Part shown: piece by piece, positions 58,140 through 64,000 of the stretch
How positions within the stretch are numbered: the stretch's first letter is position 1
How the letters are laid out: every line of letters begins with the position of its first letter
Origin: JANXQG01 sp963780045
GTDB taxonomy: Bacteria; Planctomycetota; Planctomycetia; Pirellulales; Thermoguttaceae
Reading direction: 5' to 3'
Assembly (NCBI GenBank): GCA_963780045.1
Contig: CAVZZZ010000005.1
Coordinates: 682,001-746,000 of the forward strand
Length of the DNA: 64,000 nt
Notes under the pieces: generated by a model
Told to the model about the DNA's origin: nothing
Seen by the model: only the letters and a program-made list of their open reading frames with translations
The model's database searches: none
Translations under genes and position numbers: made by a program

Positions 58140-60145
58140 ATGACTCCGCAGGAAATACTTCAGCGTCTCAAAAACCGCGACGTCGCCGCGGACCGGCTCT
58201 TGGACGAATGCCGCCAACCCGAGCACGCGGCCTGGCACGAGCATCCGGAGTTGTACGGGGCGTTCGTCACAAGGCTCATCGATGAAGGACATCCTGCGCG
58301 AGCGCTCGATTTCGCGCGAGGGCGAACGGCACCTCAAGGACGACTCGCGGTTGCAGTATGAACTGGCCCGGGCGGCCAGGCGGGGCGGCAATCCGAGATA
58401 TGCCAAGGCGATTTTGGCCCCCCTGCTGGCCAAAGCGATTGGGCCCGAAGGGTCGCTGCCTCCCGACATGGACGTCGCGCTGCGGGTCGACGTTATTGCG
58501 CTTCAAGGAGCGGTGCTCAAGGACCGCTCCGCGCGCGAGCCGCGCTTTGCGCGGCCGTCGGCGGAATGGTACGAGAGGGCAGCCACGGTTCCCGGCGCCT
58601 GCGACCTGCCGGACGCGGGCACGTTTCCGCTCATCAATGCCGCCACCATGTTCCGCGTGGCCGGCAACCGGCAGAAATCGGACCGACTGGCCGAGGAAGC
58701 CGTCCGCCGCGCCGGGCCGCTGGCGGCGCCGGCGGCCGCCGCCGGGGACCTCTGGCCGGCCGCCACACTGGGAGAGGCCCTGCTGCTGTTGGGCCGCCAC
58801 GAAGAGTCGATCCGCTGGTATCTCAAGTCGGTAGAAGTCGGCAGTGCTCAGCACGAAATCGGCAAGCTCGTCGCCTTGCGCAACAACCTCCGCCGCTTGC
58901 AAGCCGTCGGCGCATCGGCCGAAACCGGATTTCTCGATGTACACCTGGGCAGCGTCGTTGTTTTTACCGGCCATATGATCGACTCGCCCGAACGATTTGC
59001 CGCCGGACACGCCGCGCGGTTTCCCAACGACCCGGGCTTGATCGCCGCGGTGTCGGCCGCCCTGCGAGGCGCTGGACCAGCTCAACGCGCGGGTGGGCTT
59101 CTCTTCCCTGGCTTGCGGCGGGGATATACTTTTCGCCGAGGCGATGCTGGACCGCGGTGCGGAGCTGACTGTCGTACTGCCGTTTGCGGTCGACGATTTC
59201 CTGCGAACGAGCGTCGACTTTGGGCAGGACACCGAATGCTGGCGGCAATGGCGCGACCGCTTCCGTACGATCGTCGCGAAGCTCGATCCGAGCGGACGCC
59301 TGAAATACTCCACGAAGGAGCCTTTCTTGGGAAGCGATCAGTTGTTCGGCTTCAGTAATAAGGTCCTGCAAGGGCTGGCCGTGCTGCGCAGCCGTGAACG
59401 GGTGTCCGAGCCGACGGCGATTGCGCTCATCGACCGGTCCGCGCCAGGCCAACCCGGCGGCGCCCGCGATTTTCTTTCGGCATGGATCGCGGCAGGGCAC
59501 AGCGTCCATGAGGTCGACCTCGCCGCCTTGCGGGGAGGGAGGCAGCCTTTTGAAGCCCCAGGGGAAACCGTTGCCGCTACGGTCCAGGCGAGCGTGTTGA
59601 AGCGGCCCGTGAAGGCCATGCTCTTCGCGGACGTGGCGGGCTTCAGCCGAATCCCCGATACCAAGTTGCCCGATTTCCTCGTTGCCCACGGCGACTACCT
59701 CCGCGAGTTGTTTGCGTCGCCGGTCGGCCAAACGGCCCTCTACGCCAACACCTGGGGCGACGGGCTGTACGTCGTTTTCGACCGCGCTGCCGACGCGGCG
59801 AACTTCGCGATCGAGCTGATCGATCCGACCCTGGGCCGTCCTCCCGACTGGCCGCGCTTCGACCTCGGCGCAACGGCGCCGTTTCGCGTGGGGATGCACG
59901 CCGGCCCGGTCTTCGAGATTGCCGAGCTGTTTCACGGCCGCTCCGAGTTCTCCGGGCAGCACGTCACGCGGGCGGCGCGGATCGAGCCCGTCACTGTCCG
60001 CGGCTGCGCATACGCCAGCGAACAGATGGCTGCGCTATTGACGATTGAGTTACCCGATCGGTTCGTCGTCGAGGCGGTGGGCGTGCATTCGCTGGCGAAG
60101 GACTACGATCGCTGCCCGTTGTACCGGGTGAGCCGGGCCACGTAG
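58140..60145 (+). CDS. TPR - SLOG-like - class III nucleotide cyclase fusion (2 frameshifts)
   Basis: About 668 residues, breaks near 58315 and 59070. The first 300 residues are helical with the pattern FPLINAATM...GDLWPAATLGEALLLLG of TPR/TRAF-binding-like regions. Residues 318-460 (SLACGGDILFAEAMLDRGAELTVVLPF) are a Rossmann-like domain of SLOG type. The C-terminus is a class III cyclase: metal Asp in MLFADVAGFS, second Asp in NTWGDGLYVVF, and the Arg of VTRAARIE in the transition-state position. It should make cAMP or cGMP. Last gene of the four-gene run; the next gene binds cyclic nucleotides. Confidence 0.8.
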
Positions 60146-60306
60146 GAACCACTCATTCGCCGGCGCTCTCGCACGACCAAGACGGGATTTGCCCATTTTG
60201 GCACGTAGACAATGGACATTCCTCGCGGGCAAATCTACAATAATGCCGCTTCGCTTCATTGCGTCTTCCATCTACTCCACACTCCGCAAATTCAAAACCA
60301 TCGCCA

Positions 60307-62271
60307 ATGATTGAAAGTTCTCTCGCCGCTGGCGCCTCGGAAATTGACGGACAGACCGAAAGCCCCAAGAGCGAGCCGTTCATCATGCTCGTCTTCGGCG
60401 CATCAGGCGACCTCACCAAGCGGCTGCTCGTGCCGGCGTTGTATAACCTGGAGTGTGACGGCTTGCTCAGCGACAACTTCGCCTTGCTCGGCACGGGCCT
60501 CGACCCGCTCACGACCGAGCAATTCCGCGCGAAGATGAGCGAGAGCATCAAGTGCTTCCATACGCGGAACGAGTTCGACCCGGCGCGGTGGGAAAAACTG
60601 GCGGCAAAGTTCCATTATCTGCCCTCGGAGTTCAATGACCTGGGCGCGTTCGCGCGGCTCAAGGAGAAGGTCGCCGAGCTGGACGCGCGGCACGCCGCCC
60701 GCGGCAACGTCCTCTTCTATTTCGCCGTGCCGCCGCAGTGCTTTGGCCTGCTCTGCGACCAACTGCATGCGTCGGGATTCAAGGAGGGCGGCGGCTGGAA
60801 GCGGGTCATCGTGGAGAAGCCCTTCGGCACGGACCTGGAGTCGGCGCGGCAGCTCAATCGCGAAGTGCTCGCGCACTGGAACGAAGAGCAGATTTACCGC
60901 GTCGATCATTACCTCGGCAAGGAGACCGTCCAGAACCTGCTGGCTTTTCGCTTCAGCAACGGCATGTTCGAGCCGCTCTGGAACGGCAACTACATCGACA
61001 ACATCCAGTTCAACGTCGCGGAGGCCGTCGACGTGGAGGGCCGCGGCAAGTACTACGACCGGGTCGGCGTGCTCCGCGATATGATGCAGAACCACATGTT
61101 CCAGATGCTGGCCTACCTCTGCATGGAAGCGCCCGGCTCGTTCCAGCCCGACGCGATCCGAAATGAGAAAGCCAAGCTGCTCGAGGCCGTCCGCGCCTAC
61201 ACGCCAGAGGAAGTCGCGCGGTACGTCGTCCGCGGGCAGTATGGCCCCGAGATCGACACGGCGGGCAATGTGGCCAAGCCCGGCTATCGGCAGGAAAGCG
61301 ACGTCGATCCGCAGTCGCGAACCGAGACCTACGCCGCCGCGCGGCTGCAGATCGACAACTGGCGGTGGCAGGGCGTGCCGATCTACCTCCGATCGGGCAA
61401 GGCCCTTTGGAAGCGCGGGACCGAGATCATCGTCGAGTTCCGCAAGCCGCCGCTGGGCCAGCTCCGCGGCACGGCGGTCCAATCGCTCGCCGCCAATCGC
61501 TTGATCTTTCACATCCAGCCCTACCAGGGGATCGAGGTCCAATTCCAGGCCAAGGTGCCGGGACCGACTCTGCAACTCCAGCCGGTCCACATGAGGTTTG
61601 GTTACAGCGACGCCTTCAAGGCTTCCCGCTACACGGGCTACGAGGTGATGCTCTACTCGTGCAGCCGCGGCGACGCGACGCTCTTCTCGCGCGGAGACCT
61701 CGTGGAAGCCGCCTGGCGCGTGGCCCAGCCGATTCTGGATTACTTCGGTGCGACCGCTCCGGCCGACTTCCCCAATTATGCCCGCGGCGGTTGGGGACCG
61801 AAGTCGGCGGCGGACCTCATCCAGCGCGATGGGCGGCAGTGGCACGAAGTCATCACCGACGAAGTGCTCAAACGGGTGGCCGTGTTCAACGACGGCGACC
61901 CGCTCTTCCTTTCGCAACTCGCCCTCTCGCTTCGCTCTAGCCAGGCAGCCGCCGGCCAGACGATCCTGCTCAAAGGCGATGCCGGGCGGGAGATGTACGT
62001 GATCGCCCGCGGGCAAGTGGACGTGTTGGACGACGCCGGCCGCTCGATCAAGACGCTTGGCGAAGGCGATTTCTTCGGCGAGATCGCCCTGTTGCTCTCG
62101 ACGCCGCGGACGAGCACCGTCCGCGCCAGGACCGATTGCGACCTTTTCGTGTTGGACCGCTCCGACTTGCACCGCATCCTGCACGAGCATCCGCAGTTTT
62201 CCGAAGGCGTCGCCAAGGTCGCCCGCGAGCGGTACAACGTCCATTTTCATACGGCGCCGGCCGGTTCGTAA
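60307..62271 (+). CDS. zwf: Glucose-6-phosphate dehydrogenase fused to a cyclic-nucleotide-binding domain
   Basis: Intact, 654 residues from the ATG at 60307. Residues 20-510 are a full G6PD: nucleotide loop MLVFGASGDLTKRLL, EKPFGTD, and the active-site RVDHYLGKETVQN. About 40 residues later, from GQTILLKGDAGREMYVIARG (about residue 551), comes a cyclic-nucleotide-binding domain with phosphate cassette FGEIALLLSTPRTSTVR (about 589). The Arg of this cassette contacts the cyclic phosphate in the family; the Thr after it is seen in some cGMP binders. Classical G6PD lacks this domain. It lies 161 bases after a cyclase gene on the same strand, so control of NADPH supply by cAMP or cGMP is suggested. 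Confidence 0.9.
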   Translation: MIESSLAAGASEIDGQTESPKSEPFIMLVFGASGDLTKRLLVPALYNLECDGLLSDNFALLGTGLDPLTTEQFRAKMSESIKCFHTRNEFDPARWEKLAAKFHYLPSEFNDLGAFARLKEKVAELDARHAARGNVLFYFAVPPQCFGLLCDQLHASGFKEGGGWKRVIVEKPFGTDLESARQLNREVLAHWNEEQIYRVDHYLGKETVQNLLAFRFSNGMFEPLWNGNYIDNIQFNVAEAVDVEGRGKYYDRVGVLRDMMQNHMFQMLAYLCMEAPGSFQPDAIRNEKAKLLEAVRAYTPEEVARYVVRGQYGPEIDTAGNVAKPGYRQESDVDPQSRTETYAAARLQIDNWRWQGVPIYLRSGKALWKRGTEIIVEFRKPPLGQLRGTAVQSLAANRLIFHIQPYQGIEVQFQAKVPGPTLQLQPVHMRFGYSDAFKASRYTGYEVMLYSCSRGDATLFSRGDLVEAAWRVAQPILDYFGATAPADFPNYARGGWGPKSAADLIQRDGRQWHEVITDEVLKRVAVFNDGDPLFLSQLALSLRSSQAAAGQTILLKGDAGREMYVIARGQVDVLDDAGRSIKTLGEGDFFGEIALLLSTPRTSTVRARTDCDLFVLDRSDLHRILHEHPQFSEGVAKVARERYNVHFHTAPAGS

Positions 62272-62605
62272 GTAAGTCCCGTGCAACATGCTTGTCGGGG
62301 CGGTGCTAAGGGTCGAGTTCTTGTCGCGTCGTTCTAGCCATCCCAACCTGTTCATCCGGGCGAGCCGAATAGAGTTTCTAGCAGTATGTAACTCATCAGA
62401 ACTACAATTAATGCCTCTCAGTAGGGGTGCAATGCGAGAAAAACGTATCCAGTTTAGTCGAGTAGTGTTCCATGAAGCGGGCCCATCGCCGGAGATCGGG
62501 AAAAACCTAGATTATTCGTGGCGGCGGACGCGGCCTCGACCTTGAAGTGCCGCCGGGCAAGGCGGCGCCGCCGGAGTTCGGAATAGTACGTCAATACACT
62601 AAACA
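62272..62605. other. Intergenic region upstream of the last kinase
   Basis: 334 bp, clearly less GC-rich than the genes around it. I find no reading frame with a family signature, no RNA gene and no copy of the repeat families. It probably holds the kinase promoter. Confidence 0.4.
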
Positions 62606-64000
62606 ATGCACACTGTGCCATCTCCGCAGCACGACCGAAATTTGCTTTTCGGCATCATGGCCGTGCAGATGGATTTCATCGGCCGCGATGCGCTGATCGC
62701 CGGCATGAACGCCTGGGTGTTGGCCAAGGAGAAACCGCTGGGCGAAATCCTCGTTGCCCAGAACGTCCTGGCGCCGGCCCGCCGCGGTCTGCTGGAAGAG
62801 CTGGTCTGCGAGCACCTCAAGCAGCACCACGGCGACCCGGCCCAAAGCCTCGCTGTCGTCAGCTCGGTCGGCTCGGTCCGCGAAGGATTGGAAATACTCG
62901 ACGCGGAGGATTCCTTTGCCACGCGCCTGCAATCGGCGGGCGTCCCCGCTACTTCCGGCGGCCGCTTCCGCATCCTCCGTTCGCACGCCGAAGGCGGACT
63001 GGGCAAAGTCTCCGTCGCACGCGACGGGGAGCTGGGCCGCGAGGTGGCGCTGAAGGAGATCAAAGAGCGTCTCGCCGACGATCCCCCCAGCCCGCGCGAT
63101 TCCTTCTGGAGGCGGAAATCACCGGCGGACTGGAGCATCCGGGCATCGTGCCGGTTTACAGTCTTGGCAAGTATGCCGACGGCCGCCCGTATTATGCCAT
63201 GCGCTTCATCCGCGGCGACAGCCTCCAAGAAGCGGCCGACAACTACCACAAAGTAGCAGGCACGATCCGCGTGCCGCCCGCCGCCAGCACGCCGTCCGCC
63301 GCGGGCGAACGCGCCGTCGAACTCCGGAATTTGTTGCGCCGCTTTCTGGATGTCTGCAACGCCATTGCCTACGCGCATAGCCGTGGCGTTTTGCACCGCG
63401 ATTTGAAGCCGGCCAACATCATGCTCGGCCAGTACGGCGAGACGTTGGTCGTAGACTGGGGGCTGGCCAAGGCAAGCAACCGTCCGGAGTTGGCCGGTCA
63501 GTCGGGCGAAGGTCTGCTCCAGCCTGCGTCGGCCAGCGGCAGCGCCCCGACGCAGATGGGCTCGGCCATCGGCACGCCTCAGTACATGAGTCCCGAACAG
63601 GCCGCCGGCCGGCTCGATTTGCTTGGGCCGGCGAGCGACGTTTATAGCCTTGGCGCGACGCTTTACTACGTCCTCACCGGCCGGCCGCCCGTTAAGGCTG
63701 AGGACATTGGCGCTGTAATGAAGAAGGTGCAGACCGGCGACTTCCCCCCGCCACGGTCTGCAAACCCAGAGATTTCCCCGCCGCTGGAGGCGATTTGTCT
63801 CAAGGCGATGGCGCTGAAGTCGGACGATCGCTATGCCACGCCCAAGGCACTCGCGGAGGACATCGAGCGTTGGCTGGCCGACGAGGCAGTCGGCGCATTT
63901 CCCGATCCATTGCTTTCTCGCGTCGCCCGCACGGCGCGGAGGCACAAGGTGGCGACGGCAACGATTGCGGCACTGCTGATCGCGGCAGTTGTTGGGCTTT
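62606..64000 (+). CDS. Planctomycete Ser/Thr protein kinase (1 frameshift, partial at right edge)
   Basis: About 465 residues are visible, break near 63100, and the frame is open to the last base. The N-terminal 100 residues (NLLFGIMAVQMDFIGRDALI, KPLGEILVAQNVL) are the usual planctomycete pre-kinase domain. The kinase shows GGLGKVSVARD, VALKEIKE, HRDLKPANIML, DWGLAK in place of DFG, and GTPQYMSPEQAAG. A membrane helix begins at the edge (ATIAALLIAAVVGL). A GTAGCAGGCACG repeat arm is read in frame (VAGTIRVP) between the fifth subdomain and the catalytic loop. Confidence 0.85.
63253..63276. repeat. GTAGCAGGCACG repeat arm inside the kinase gene
   Basis: GTAGCAGGCACGATCCGCGT followed by GCCG matches the arms at 32478-32503 and 32556-32581. 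It is read in frame as VAGTIRVP, in a place where related kinases have a short linker, and is followed by a Ser/Ala/Pro-rich stretch. Confidence 0.7.

Noticed and set aside
60403..62355. 650-residue minus-strand frame over the G6PD gene
   Set aside because: Exact antisense of a conserved enzyme; open only because of the high GC content.
596..63256. Programmed recoding as explanation for all frameshifts
   Set aside because: No common slippery sequence, direction or gene class; read errors explain them better, with the T9 transposase as the only plausible exception.
1..64000. rRNA, tRNA, riboswitch or CRISPR
   Set aside because: Looked for on both strands in gaps; nothing with the needed conserved sequence was found.

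Overview
The window is high-GC DNA from a member of the Planctomycetota, most likely a Pirellulales-like lineage. This is inferred from gene content: a MoxR/DUF58/BatA/DUF4175 cluster, large secreted proteins, DUF4038 and GH127 glycosidases, planctomycete-type Ser/Thr kinases with a DWG motif, and a small protein with an MRP(D/E)DVL start. No rRNA, tRNA or CRISPR array was seen. About two thirds of the genes are broken by one or more single-base frameshifts, after which recognisable protein continues in another frame (roughly 35 to 40 breaks in 64 kb). Insertions and deletions both occur and several sit in homopolymers, so most are probably residual long-read indel errors. Such genes are annotated here as one span with the break positions given.

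Layout. 1-588: end of a planctomycete protein with a C-terminal beta-sandwich-like domain. 596-17503 (minus): one long, mostly overlapping gene train starting with a MoxR ATPase, then DUF58, a BatA/vWA protein, a vWA/amidotransferase-like membrane protein, a DUF4175-like protein, three small secreted proteins (two are tandem paralogues), a prenyltransferase/squalene-oxidase-repeat protein and a TlpA-like thioredoxin fusion. 17504-27710: carbohydrate region (six-hairpin glycosidase, GRP-type sugar permease, GH127 fused to a sugar-isomerase TIM barrel, MFS exporter, DUF4038 glycosidase). 27830-29565: an ISKra4-like insertion sequence. 29903-34818 (minus): an FkbH, acyl carrier protein, MBOAT, 52-residue membrane protein and SGNH module that resembles Dlt or alginate O-acylation machinery. 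34975-37484: remnant of an Asl1-like glycosidase, a dienelactone hydrolase and a sialate O-acetylesterase. 37569-43740 (minus): a giant alpha-2-macroglobulin with a CYEQ thioester motif. 43992-46822: a DUF1016 nuclease, a small gene cut by a second ISKra4 element, and that element. 46891-47868: an M23 peptidase.

47991-62271 is the most unusual part. A kinase/ATPase/TPR protein is divergent from a four-gene co-directional run: DUF4062-TM-TPR, a GNAT acetyltransferase with an unknown N-terminal domain, a TIR/PAS-like/methyltransferase fusion, and a TPR/SLOG-like/class III nucleotide cyclase fusion. Next on the same strand is an intact glucose-6-phosphate dehydrogenase with a C-terminal cyclic-nucleotide-binding domain, which suggests a cyclic-nucleotide link between the signalling or conflict genes and the oxidative pentose phosphate pathway. 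A planctomycete Ser/Thr kinase runs off the right edge.

At least six families of short repeats are scattered through the window, often inside reading frames or over start and stop codons: 7-bp-periodic arrays at five loci, an 83-bp inverted repeat (two copies), a GTAGCAGGCACG element (three arms, one in frame in a kinase), paired GGGACTGTCCC palindromes in the FkbH gene, a CCCTCTCCC hairpin in the macroglobulin gene, and a CGACCCGC/GCGGGTGCCCC palindrome (two copies).
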